7,521 bases of DNA from Acidobacteriota bacterium (GCA_020853255.1 JADYZI010000194.1:1-7521), one strand, 5' to 3'; shown: positions 1 through 5,696, counted from the first letter of the stretch. Numbers and translations are program-made. The notes: generated from the letters alone by a model not told the origin.

Positions 1-503
1 GGCTGGCACTCTTGCCCGCGTCCGGGCTTTCCTCCACAGGCCAAACGCGCCCGATGGCTATTGTTCACGTCGCGATACACGACGCGGTCAACGGCATTAC
101 GCGTGAGAATCGGACCTATCTCCCACCTTCACCTGCACCCGCGGGCGCTTCACCGGAAGCGGCCGCCATCGCAGCGGCCCATCACGCACTCAGGAATCTT
201 TTTCCAAATAGTGCCGCGTCGCTCGACGCAATGTTCCTGTCGTCACTTGCGGCAAACGGGTTGTCCCCGTCGGATCCGGGCATCGCGTACGGCCAATGGG
301 CGGCAGCCTCGATACTTGCCGCACGTTCGGGCGACGGCGCCGCTTCCGATGGCGTAAACGAAGTGATCGACGCCCGCGTTTATTCGGGCATTCATTTCCG
401 CAACTCGGACGAGGTTGGGGCCGACGCAGGGACCGAGATCGCCCACTACGTCTGGGCCAACGCCCTAAGGCCCTGCCAGGGAGGCCGCCGAGGATGTTCG
501 TGA
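1..503 (+). pseudogene. Vanadium-dependent haloperoxidase / PAP2-type protein, internally deleted and 5'-truncated by the window
   Basis: The reading frame is open from the left edge (first full codon at 3), so the true start is outside; the TTG at 12 is not a convincing start. The first ~108 visible residues match the helical N-terminal region of bacterial vanadium haloperoxidase-like proteins: 'MAIVHVAIHDAVNGI', then 'GASPEAAAIAAAHHALRNLF', then 'ILAARSGDG'. The protein then jumps directly to the C-terminal motif 'ARVYSGIHFR' (about 121-130), which holds the Arg and the vanadate-ligand His of motif 3, and ends 'ALRPCQGGRRGCS'. Members of this family normally have roughly 200-250 residues between these blocks, including the Lys...Arg-Pro motif and the Pro-Ser-Gly-His motif. 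Both are absent, so I infer an in-frame internal deletion near 333-354 and no haloperoxidase activity. The alternative, a natural mini-protein, seems less likely. Family assignment is confident; functional loss is inferred. Confidence 0.8.
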
Positions 504-516
504 TCCTTTGATAAAC

Positions 517-550
517 CGGCCGCCGAGATCGTTATCGGCGGCCGCCTTTT
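517..550 (+). terminator. Rho-independent terminator after the haloperoxidase remnant
   Basis: A perfect 10-base-pair GC-rich stem (517-526 with 535-544; CGGCCGCCGA / TCGGCGGCCG) encloses an 8-base loop and is followed by GCC and then TTTT at 547-550. It lies 14 bases after the stop codon at 501-503. The T-run is short, but position and stem strength support termination of the plus-strand gene. Confidence 0.75.
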
Positions 551-817
551 CTGTTGCTGTCCCTCCCGCCAAGATATGATCCTTCCACCACGCCCGCCCA
601 ACAGCTTGTCTGAGTGTTTTGTATGCAAGAAAACAAACGCTCTTATGGGATTCTTATAAACTTCTTGGGTTTTTCTAAAGACACAAATATAGGCGTTCGC
701 GCAGGCTTGACGATATTTCACCGTTGTCTTGGGCAAAAGCCATGACCATGGAGCGTCAATTCTCCATGCCTCAGGACCGCTCAGGTGCGAAACGGGAAAA
801 TATAGGATTTCTACACG
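551..817 (+). other. Leader/intergenic region upstream of the di-haem oxidoreductase
   Basis: About 280 bases without a supported gene; the open frames crossing it on both strands have no recognisable protein features. It contains a perfect 7-base-pair hairpin (CATGGAG 747-753 with CTCCATG 762-768, loop of 8). It also has a 9-base direct repeat AAATATAGG at 685-693 and 798-806, and AT-rich stretches that could be -10 elements (TATAAA at 655-660). A TTGACG hexamer at 707-712 has no good -10 at standard spacing. A promoter must presumably lie here, since a terminator is just upstream, but I cannot place it with confidence. Confidence 0.4.
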
Positions 818-824
818 AAAGGAG
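818..824 (+). promoter_or_regulatory. Ribosome binding site fixing the oxidoreductase start
   Basis: AAAGGAG at 818-824 sits 9 bases before the ATG at 834. It decides the start: the frame is open back to 729, but only the ATG at 834 has a good Shine-Dalgarno sequence and puts a signal sequence at the N-terminus. Confidence 0.8.
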
Positions 825-833
825 ACGAACGAA

Positions 834-2450
834 ATGTCTAAAGATCGATCCAGTTCGCTGGCCTGGTTTAAACTCACCGTGGTTGCTGTATTCTGCCTTG
901 TGACCGCATATTGGTTTGGCCAGGATGTGTATGCCCAGCTGATCGACCGCACAAAAAATCCCAATACAATAAACGCCGGCATTGCCAAATCGCTTAGCCA
1001 GCAAACCGGCGCCGGACGCGGCGATATGACAACACCGGATTCGTCGATGTTCATTATCAAACGCGACCCGTTTCGTTCCATTCGGCGTGGACGGCAGTTA
1101 TTCCAGCGAAAATTTCTGCGAACGCAAGGCGCCGGCCCGATCGCCGACGACCTGATCCTGGGCGGCAACATCGAGACCTCGCTGAAGATCGGGGCCGGGC
1201 TTGCCGACAGCTGCGCTGCCTGTCACGGGCGTCCGCGAGGATCAGCCGGTTTTGGCGGGGACGTTGTCACACGGCCCGAAAGCCGCGACGCTCCGCACCT
1301 TTTCGGGCTTGGGCTAAAGGAGATGCTTGCGGACGAGATAACCGCCGATTTGCGGGCGATCCGCGCGAATGCGATCACCCAGGCCCGGCATCAGAATCGA
1401 AGCATTACCAGGCACCTGCGCAGCAAAGGCATCGAATACGGCCGCATTACTGCACGCCCAAACGGGACCGTTGACACATCTGACGTTAGCGGAATAAATA
1501 CCGATCTCCGCGTCAAACCGTTTTTCCATCACGGCGGGACCATCTCGATACGCGAGTTCATAGTGGGCGCCTTTAATGATGAGATGGGGCTTCAAGCGGT
1601 CGATCCTGATCTCGAGCAGGCCCATAACGGCGGCAGGATCGAAACACCGTCCGGAATGGTCCTTGACGGGTCAAAAGATCAGATAAGCGGCCCGCTCGTA
1701 GCCGACGCATCGCAGGACGAGGACGGCGACGGCATCGCAAATGAAATTCCGACAAGTGTCGTCGATCATATGGAATTTTATTTGCTCAATTACTTTAAGG
1801 CCGGGACGCATCGCCAATCAAACGCGACGCGGCGCGGGCTGGAAACCTTCCGTCAGGTCGGATGCGCTCAATGCCACATTCCCGACCTTGTGATAGATCA
1901 TGACCGCCGCGTTGCCGATGTCGAGACGGTTTATGACGAATCGCGCGGCAATTTCAACAACCTGTTCGCGACCGCAACACCTCTGTTCAGCCTCGTGCCG
2001 GACAACAGTGGTTATCCCGAATATAAACGTCCCCTTGGCGGAATATTTAGGGTCGAGAACATATTCACCGATTTCAAACGCCACGACCTCGGGCCAAATT
2101 TCCACGAGCGGAACTACGACGGAACTTATCAGCGGCTGTTTATGACAACACCGCTCTGGGGCGTTGGGTCCACGGGTCCATACGGGCACGACGGGCGAAG
2201 CGTTCACCTGCTTGACGTCATCCTTCGTCACGGCGGCGAGGCCCAATGGTCGAGAGACCAGTTTGCATCAAGAAACAGAAACAAACAGCAAGAGGTCCTG
2301 GATTTTCTAAACTCGCTGATCCTGTTTCCGCCTGACGACACTGCGTCAAACCTCGACCCGGGCGATCGGAATGCTCCAATGTTCCCGCAGTACGGGCAAG
2401 GCAGCATTAAACTGGGCGTGCTGTTCAATAATCCGAACGATCCGGAATAG
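834..2450 (+). CDS. Exported di-haem c-type cytochrome oxidoreductase (DUF1111 / putative peroxidase, MauG/CcpA superfamily)
   Basis: A 538-residue protein. The N-terminus (charged MSKDR, then hydrophobic residues ~13-28, ending near 'YAQ' 33-35) looks like a signal peptide or membrane anchor, so the protein should act in the periplasm. Two CxxCH haem-c sites are visible: C127-A-A-C-H131 and C344-A-Q-C-H348. Between them a Ca-binding-like acidic loop 'DEDGDGIANE' (295-304) resembles the one common in this family. The C-terminal block 'TTPLWGVGSTGPYGHDGRS' (438-456), followed by 'ILRHGGEA' (463-470), is the hallmark end of the di-haem oxidoreductase/peroxidase fold. Known relatives transfer electrons between two haems, either reducing peroxide or oxidising protein or small-molecule partners. 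The substrate cannot be told from sequence. Maturation needs cytochrome c assembly genes, which are not in this window. It is separated by 177 bases from the next secreted protein on the same strand. Confidence 0.9.
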   Translation: MSKDRSSSLAWFKLTVVAVFCLVTAYWFGQDVYAQLIDRTKNPNTINAGIAKSLSQQTGAGRGDMTTPDSSMFIIKRDPFRSIRRGRQLFQRKFLRTQGAGPIADDLILGGNIETSLKIGAGLADSCAACHGRPRGSAGFGGDVVTRPESRDAPHLFGLGLKEMLADEITADLRAIRANAITQARHQNRSITRHLRSKGIEYGRITARPNGTVDTSDVSGINTDLRVKPFFHHGGTISIREFIVGAFNDEMGLQAVDPDLEQAHNGGRIETPSGMVLDGSKDQISGPLVADASQDEDGDGIANEIPTSVVDHMEFYLLNYFKAGTHRQSNATRRGLETFRQVGCAQCHIPDLVIDHDRRVADVETVYDESRGNFNNLFATATPLFSLVPDNSGYPEYKRPLGGIFRVENIFTDFKRHDLGPNFHERNYDGTYQRLFMTTPLWGVGSTGPYGHDGRSVHLLDVILRHGGEAQWSRDQFASRNRNKQQEVLDFLNSLILFPPDDTASNLDPGDRNAPMFPQYGQGSIKLGVLFNNPNDPE

Positions 2451-2485
2451 GACACTTATACGCAGGACCTGTCTGCTTAGCGTCT

Positions 2486-2554
2486 CTTTGCGTTCTTGGC
2501 GAGCTTTGCGTGAGTCTACCCCGGCCTCACGCAAAGCCGCAAAAGTACGCAAAA
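2486..2554. repeat. Imperfect inverted repeat of the 'CTTTGCGT' intergenic type
   Basis: Two 29-base arms (2486-2514 and 2526-2554) are imperfect reverse complements around an 11-base spacer; the inner 12 bases (GCTTTGCGTGAG / CTCACGCAAAGC area) match perfectly. The right arm runs into A7 at 2551-2557. Each arm contains CTTTGCGT or a close variant, as in the 'TTTGCG..CTTTGCGTGA' repeats scattered in many bacterial genomes. As RNA it would form a long hairpin and may also end transcription after the oxidoreductase gene. The region 2451-2627 holds no other supported feature apart from the start hairpin at its end. Confidence 0.65.
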
Positions 2555-2611
2555 AAACATGCTGTCTGAGACTTTTAGACATTGTCAGATTGAGTCGGCA
2601 GCGGTTTGGTG

Positions 2612-2629
2612 ATAGTGTTTCGACACTAT
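2612..2629 (+). promoter_or_regulatory. Perfect hairpin with TTCG loop covering the start codon of the secreted protein
   Basis: ATAGTGT (2612-2618), TTCG loop (2619-2622) and ACACTAT (2623-2629) form a perfect 7-base-pair stem. The A and T of the ATG at 2628-2630 are the last two paired bases. There is no purine-rich ribosome site at normal distance; the only SD-like string is GGTGAT at 2608-2613, 14-15 bases upstream and overlapping the left arm. The structure could limit or gate translation. The hairpin itself is read directly; its role is inference. Confidence 0.5.
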
Positions 2630-3341
2630 GAAAAATCAAGCTCTACTCGTCGCATTTGTCGCGTTTTCGTTGTTTGTTGTGTGGCCCGCTGATGTTTCGG
2701 CGCAGGCAGGTGACGGGGCCGTTGGCGTAAAGGACGGCGGAGTTTTCGTCAAAGGCTGGACCGGGCAGATCGACGCCAAAGAGAAAACGGCCGGCTCAAC
2801 GCTCAACAGCGCGAAGTTCATCAAAGAAGGAAAAGGTTTTCACGTCACCACCGGCCCGGCTGTCACCTATTGGAACCCGGACAACAAGGCAAAAGGCGAC
2901 TACACCGTCAGCGCAACATTCCTCGAGCCGAAGTATATGAGCATCAACGATCATCCGCATCCGTATGGGATCATGATCGGCGGCAACGACCTCGGCACCG
3001 ATAAACAAAGCTATCTCTATTGCGCTGCTTACGGCAACGGCACGTTCATCTTTCGCGGGTTCGGCCCCGAACCGTTCCAACTCGGCGGCCGCCGGCCCAT
3101 CGCCGACCCGTCCGTAAACAAAGCCGCCGGCGTCGGCCAGCCCGTCACCCAACATATTGCCGTCACCGTCAAAGGCGACACCATCTCCTGCTCCATCAAC
3201 AACAAACAAGTCGCCAGCTACGCCCGCTCCGAAGTAGTCGCCCCCGGCAAACTAAGATCCACCGACGGCACCTACGGCATCCGCTTCGCCCACAACACCG
3301 ACGCAACGGTGACCGACTTCAAACTAACCAAAGCGAAATGA
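2628..3341 (+). CDS. Secreted protein with predicted concanavalin A-like (DUF1080/LamG-type) beta-sandwich
   Basis: A 237-residue protein with a clear signal peptide: MKNQ, hydrophobic core 6-19, likely cleavage after 'DVSA' (~25). The mature part is rich in beta-type alternation and shows features typical of jelly-roll domains of the DUF1080/LamG kind: 'YTVSATF' (92-98), 'PYGIMIGGND' (112-121), 'QHIAVTVKGDTISCSINNK' (175-193) and the closing 'GTYGIRFAHNTDATVTDFKL' (214-233). Such domains often bind or process polysaccharides, but no glycosidase catalytic pair is recognisable, so binding or a structural role is as likely as catalysis. Two cysteines (132 and 188) could form a disulfide. The ATG at 2628 is the only suitable start, because an in-frame TAG lies at 2613-2615. 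The fold call is from pattern memory and moderate in confidence; that it is exported is well supported. Confidence 0.75.
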   Translation: MKNQALLVAFVAFSLFVVWPADVSAQAGDGAVGVKDGGVFVKGWTGQIDAKEKTAGSTLNSAKFIKEGKGFHVTTGPAVTYWNPDNKAKGDYTVSATFLEPKYMSINDHPHPYGIMIGGNDLGTDKQSYLYCAAYGNGTFIFRGFGPEPFQLGGRRPIADPSVNKAAGVGQPVTQHIAVTVKGDTISCSINNKQVASYARSEVVAPGKLRSTDGTYGIRFAHNTDATVTDFKLTKAK

Positions 3342-3369
3342 CGTTGTCACGAAATCCAAAACCCGATGG

Positions 3370-3398
3370 TTGACAAATATCCGAATTAATAGGATAGT
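3370..3398 (+). promoter_or_regulatory. Candidate promoter of the HigBA-like pair
   Basis: A perfect -35 hexamer TTGACA (3370-3375) is followed after 17 bases by GATAGT (3393-3398, 4 of 6 matches to the -10 consensus). The predicted transcript would start about at the toxin ATG (3403), giving a nearly leaderless mRNA. A perfect TATAAT at 3399-3404 overlaps that ATG but has no -35 at normal spacing. Moderate to low confidence. Confidence 0.4.
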
Positions 3399-3402
3399 TA
3401 TA

Positions 3403-3765
3403 ATGAAGAATGAGCGCCGGCTCTTTGCTTTCACCGAAACGTTGATCTTTACCGAAGATCTGCTGCGGATCGCGAACGACGAAACTCTTTTCGCGATCCA
3501 AAACGCTCTTCTTGCTCATCCGTTATTGGGAGATGTCATCAAGGGAACCAATGGAGCGAGAAAGGGACGGATAGGTGATCCGAAACACAAGAGCGGTAAA
3601 AGCGGCGGTTTTCGATTTATTTATCTTTATTTGGCCGGCTGCGACCGTTTTTATCTTCTCGACATATTCAGCAAGAAGGACAAAATTGACCTTACGCCAA
3701 AGCAGGCCGACAGCCTTGGTAACTTGGTACGAGCGATCAAGAAAGCTTACGGCGAGAAAGAGTAA
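3403..3765 (+). CDS. higB: RelE-superfamily toxin, HigB2-like mRNA interferase
   Basis: A 120-residue basic protein matching the HigB2 branch of RelE/HigB toxins: 'GDVIKGTNGARKGRI' (43-57), 'KSGKSGGFRFIYLY' (63-76) and 'FYLLDIFSKKDKIDLT' (83-98) correspond in order to the conserved blocks of that family. These toxins cut mRNA on the ribosome and are held in check by the partner antitoxin. The start at 3403 is chosen because AGGA (3391-3394) lies 8 bases upstream and family members start just before the 'ET.IF' strand; an in-frame TTG at 3370 would add 11 unlikely residues. The toxin gene comes first and the antitoxin follows 8 bases after the stop, the usual order for hig loci. Length is normal and no key block is missing, so it may be active. 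Confidence 0.87.
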   Translation: MKNERRLFAFTETLIFTEDLLRIANDETLFAIQNALLAHPLLGDVIKGTNGARKGRIGDPKHKSGKSGGFRFIYLYLAGCDRFYLLDIFSKKDKIDLTPKQADSLGNLVRAIKKAYGEKE

Positions 3766-3773
3766 TTAGGACG

Positions 3774-4079
3774 ATGGAAAAAAAACAGTTTGAAAGATTG
3801 ATGGAATCGGCAAAACAGGCGGTCGAACACGCCGAAGGAAAGCGAAGCGACCTCAGAACGACCACACTGCCGCCCCCGCCAAAAGCGCTCGAAAGCCGCG
3901 AGATCGTGCAATTGCGCAAAACGCTGAATTTCTCGCAGGCGGTATTTGCCCGCCATCTAAATGTTTCGGTCAAAACGGTCCAGTCATGGGAACAAGGAAT
4001 AGGAAAACCATCGGGCGCCTCACTAAAACTTCTTTCTCTTGTCCGGCGTCAACCAACCCTGTTGCTCGATTTGGCCTAA
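3774..4079 (+). CDS. higA: HigA2-like antitoxin with XRE-type helix-turn-helix
   Basis: A 101-residue protein. The N-terminal part (1-40) is charged and then proline-rich ('TLPPPPKALE'), as in HigA2-type antitoxins where this arm contacts the toxin. Residues ~43-90 form an XRE/Cro-type helix-turn-helix: 'FSQAVFARHLNVSVKTVQSW' (53-72) followed by 'EQGIGKPSGASLKLL'. The protein should neutralise the HigB-like toxin and repress the shared promoter. An AGGA at 3768-3771 is too near the ATG at 3774 to be ideal, so translation may be coupled to the upstream toxin gene. A second in-frame ATG at 3801 would drop nine residues and cannot be excluded. Confidence 0.87.
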   Translation: MEKKQFERLMESAKQAVEHAEGKRSDLRTTTLPPPPKALESREIVQLRKTLNFSQAVFARHLNVSVKTVQSWEQGIGKPSGASLKLLSLVRRQPTLLLDLA

Positions 4080-4128
4080 CAGCCTTTCTGAGCATCTTTG
4101 ATGGCCTACCCAACGTTTCTCCATTAGT

Positions 4129-4400
4129 TTGCGATCATTTTATCCGATCCCGATAATGCTGCTCGCCCGGCCCGCCGTAGATAAACGCGAAGCCGGAAAA
4201 GGATTGGGCAAAGGCCTGCTGAAAGACGCACTCCTAAGAACGATCCAAGCCGCCGACATCGGCGGCCTCAGAGCGGTCCTAACCCATGCAAAAGACGACA
4301 AAGCCAAGAAGTTCTACCAAACTCACGGCTTCCAACGCCCCCCATCCAGCCACTAACCCTAATGCTAAGCATAAAAGACATCCGAGCAAGTCTGCTTTAG
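4129..4400 (+). pseudogene. GNAT-family acetyltransferase remnant (TacT/AtaT-like toxin), N-terminus missing and frameshifted
   Basis: The frame from 4129 gives 'YPIPIMLLARPAVDKREAGK' followed by 'GLGKGLL', the acetyl-CoA-binding motif A of GNAT enzymes, close to the TacT/AtaT branch that acetylates aminoacyl-tRNA. It then continues 'AVLTHAKDDKAKKFYQTHGF'. The first ~70 residues expected for the family are absent: an in-frame stop lies at 4099-4101 and no N-terminal GNAT signal is visible. At the C6 run 4338-4343 the frame breaks and stops at TAA. Adding one C restores 'PIQPLTLMLSIKDIRASLL' ending at TAG 4398-4400, which is how these proteins normally finish. This is therefore a decayed gene with a truncation and a one-base deletion; a sequencing error could explain the second fault but not the first. 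No partner DUF1778/RHH antitoxin is seen. Confidence 0.8.
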
Positions 4401-4502
4401 GAGGCCGGGCCTCTACAGCGCATGCTGAATATGCGATCCGCTTATCGACCCTTCGGCACACGCAATTGATGTTTCGAAACTGTTCCTTCGCAGCTTGATC
4501 TC

Positions 4503-4910
4503 CTACAGCCAAAGGATCGAAATTTGCTCTTGCAGTTGTTCAAACTCACGGTCGCCGGTGACCAGGGTGCCGCCGGCTTGTTTTGCTAGAGCGGCGGCGA
4601 AGCAGTCGGCGTAGGAGATGCCGCCTTTTGCTTTGTAGCTGGCCGCTATTCGCGTCAACTCCATATCCGCGTTTACGAGTTCGATCCCGATCTCACGGAG
4701 CCACCGAATCACTTGATCGGCGTCGCGGGCTGAATGGCGGCGTGCCATCGTGTACCACACTTCGCCGGCATTCACCACGGTCATCAGTAAAGCGGTGCCT
4801 CGCAAAGGTGCATCAGCGATCATGTCGGCTATGGCAATCGCGGCAGGTTCGTCTTCGAGGTAAGCCATGATCGCCCATGAATCGAGGGCAAATGCTTTCG
4901 GGGCTTTCAT
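4503..4910 (-). CDS. vapC: VapC-type PIN-domain ribonuclease toxin
   Basis: A 135-residue PIN-domain protein. The acidic metal-binding residues of the PIN active site are visible in order: D10 ('ALDSWAIMAYL'), E50 ('NAGEVWY'), D102 ('ISYADCFAAALA') and D120 ('TGDREF'). VapC toxins are Mg-dependent endoribonucleases that usually cut tRNA or rRNA sites and are inhibited by the VapB encoded just upstream. The ATG overlaps the VapB stop codon (ATGA, 4-base overlap at 4907-4910), which implies translational coupling and one operon. All catalytic residues and the full length are present, so it is probably functional. The ~100 bases between its stop and the GNAT remnant hold only weak short hairpins (for example GAGGC 4401-4405 with GCCTC 4409-4413) and no clear terminator. 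Confidence 0.92.
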   Translation of the reverse strand: MKAPKAFALDSWAIMAYLEDEPAAIAIADMIADAPLRGTALLMTVVNAGEVWYTMARRHSARDADQVIRWLREIGIELVNADMELTRIAASYKAKGGISYADCFAAALAKQAGGTLVTGDREFEQLQEQISILWL

Positions 4911-5173
4911 TTTCTACGGATCTTTTTCTCCTCTCGTTCCCGGTCCCGAGCGCGCGATGCATTAAGCTCGTCGAGAAGCCCGGAACCACGGTAACGCCCA
5001 CGCATGCTGTGAATATATTCGCGGGTTATGGGTTTGAGAATGATCTGCGCGTTCTTCTCATCGACCTTGACCTGAATGCGAGTGCCGCTCTCTATCCCAA
5101 GCTTCCGTCTTATCGCCGCCGGGATCACCACTTGGCCCTTTGTCGTCGCAGTTGCTTCCAAATAGTCTGCCAT
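4907..5173 (-). CDS. vapB: VapB-type antitoxin with AbrB/SpoVT DNA-binding domain
   Basis: An 88-residue protein. Residues ~4-50 are an AbrB/MazE swapped-hairpin DNA-binding domain ('ATTKGQVVIPAAIRRKLGIE' plus 'SGTRIQVKV'). The charged C-terminal tail ('MRGRYRGSGLLDEL', then an Arg/Glu/Lys-rich end) is typical of the segment that wraps the VapC toxin. The start at 5173 is chosen because family members begin directly with 'MA..LEAT'. However, there is no clear ribosome site before it, while an in-frame ATG/TTG at 5209/5212 has AGGA upstream and would add 12-13 residues; that longer start remains possible. It overlaps vapC by four bases. It is expected to repress its own promoter, perhaps through the inverted repeat at 5223-5256. 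Confidence 0.88.
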   Translation of the reverse strand: MADYLEATATTKGQVVIPAAIRRKLGIESGTRIQVKVDEKNAQIILKPITREYIHSMRGRYRGSGLLDELNASRARDREREEKKIRRK

Positions 5174-5222
5174 AGATGAAATGTAGCACAAATCGTATTT
5201 GTAAGTCATCAATATTCGTTCC

Positions 5223-5256
5223 TACTTTTGTCGCTGGTAAACCGCGGACAAAAGTA
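5223..5256 (-). promoter_or_regulatory. Inverted repeat upstream of vapBC, candidate operator
   Basis: TACTTTTGTC (5223-5232) and GACAAAAGTA (5247-5256) are perfect 10-base inverted repeats separated by 14 bases. The spacer can extend the stem with small bulges. The element lies 50-83 bases upstream of the vapB start at 5173, or only 11-44 bases upstream of the alternative start at 5212. Perfect dyads at this position are the usual binding sites of VapB/VapBC complexes, so an operator is the favoured reading. A bidirectional terminator is a weaker alternative because no U-run follows on either strand. Confidence 0.5.
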
Positions 5257-5298
5257 CGTAACGATCGGAATGACCGGCTAGTGTCTCTGCATGGGCAG

Positions 5299-5688
5299 CT
5301 ATTTCTTTTTCCTTCTCTTGCGGCCGCCTACTGAGACTGTTTCGCGTAGGTTTAGGTGAAGGGCTCCCGCGATGATCTCGGGGCGGATGAATTTAAGCTG
5401 GGTATCGATCTGTATGCCGAAATGACGGCAGAATGGGGCGGCGCTGATCCGCCAGTTCATTGGGTTGGCGATCACCGGGAATGATTCCGGCAGACGCGGG
5501 CTTGAGGGTTCGAGAGCAATAACGTCGCGGGTGCGGCTGTAATGCAGATAAACCGCCGCCGGGCGGCCGAGCAGGTGATAGATGTTGCGGTTGAGCAGGA
5601 TCAAGTTGGCCGGGCTAATGGTGACATGCAGCCGGGTGTTTGTTGCCTCGGTCGGCCCGCCGTGAAATTTTTCAAAGTCTCTATCCAT
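5299..5688 (-). CDS. Unrecognised 129-residue protein with lysine/arginine-rich tail
   Basis: I cannot assign a function. The protein starts 'MDRDFEKFHGGPTEATNTRL', followed by 'HVTISPANLILLNRNIYHLL', 'PAAVYLHYSRTRDVIALEP' and 'ISAAPFCRHFGIQ' (81-93), and ends with the basic run RKRRKKK (123-129). Alternating hydrophobic strands suggest a small beta-rich, soluble domain; there is no signal peptide or membrane segment. The basic tail would suit nucleic-acid contact, but that is only inference. The start at 5688 is preferred over the ATG at 5739, because the latter lies within a promoter-like stretch. GGAT/GGATG at 9-10 bases upstream is a weak ribosome site, within a hairpin. It is a lone gene, with its own promoter candidate, between vapBC and the gyrB terminator. 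Confidence 0.65.
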   Translation of the reverse strand: MDRDFEKFHGGPTEATNTRLHVTISPANLILLNRNIYHLLGRPAAVYLHYSRTRDVIALEPSSPRLPESFPVIANPMNWRISAAPFCRHFGIQIDTQLKFIRPEIIAGALHLNLRETVSVGGRKRRKKK

Positions 5689-5696
5689 AATCGTTT

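Noticed and set aside
729..833. Upstream in-frame start at 729 for the oxidoreductase
   Set aside because: The strong ribosome site at 818-824 and the signal sequence beginning at 834 show the real start. The extra 35 residues look like translated leader.
446..1171. Long minus-strand open frame (241 codons) across the leader and the oxidoreductase start
   Set aside because: It overlaps a certain haem-protein gene, has a low-complexity, arginine/proline-heavy composition and no recognisable domain. It is a shadow of GC-rich coding sequence.
3020..3373. Arginine-rich plus-strand frame overlapping the secreted-protein gene
   Set aside because: The product is almost only Arg, His, Pro and Gln, as expected from out-of-frame C-rich codons.
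4286..4498. Frame of 70 codons overlapping the end of the GNAT remnant
   Set aside because: It uses a third frame with no GNAT similarity. The true continuation after the frameshift is the frame ending at TAG 4398-4400.
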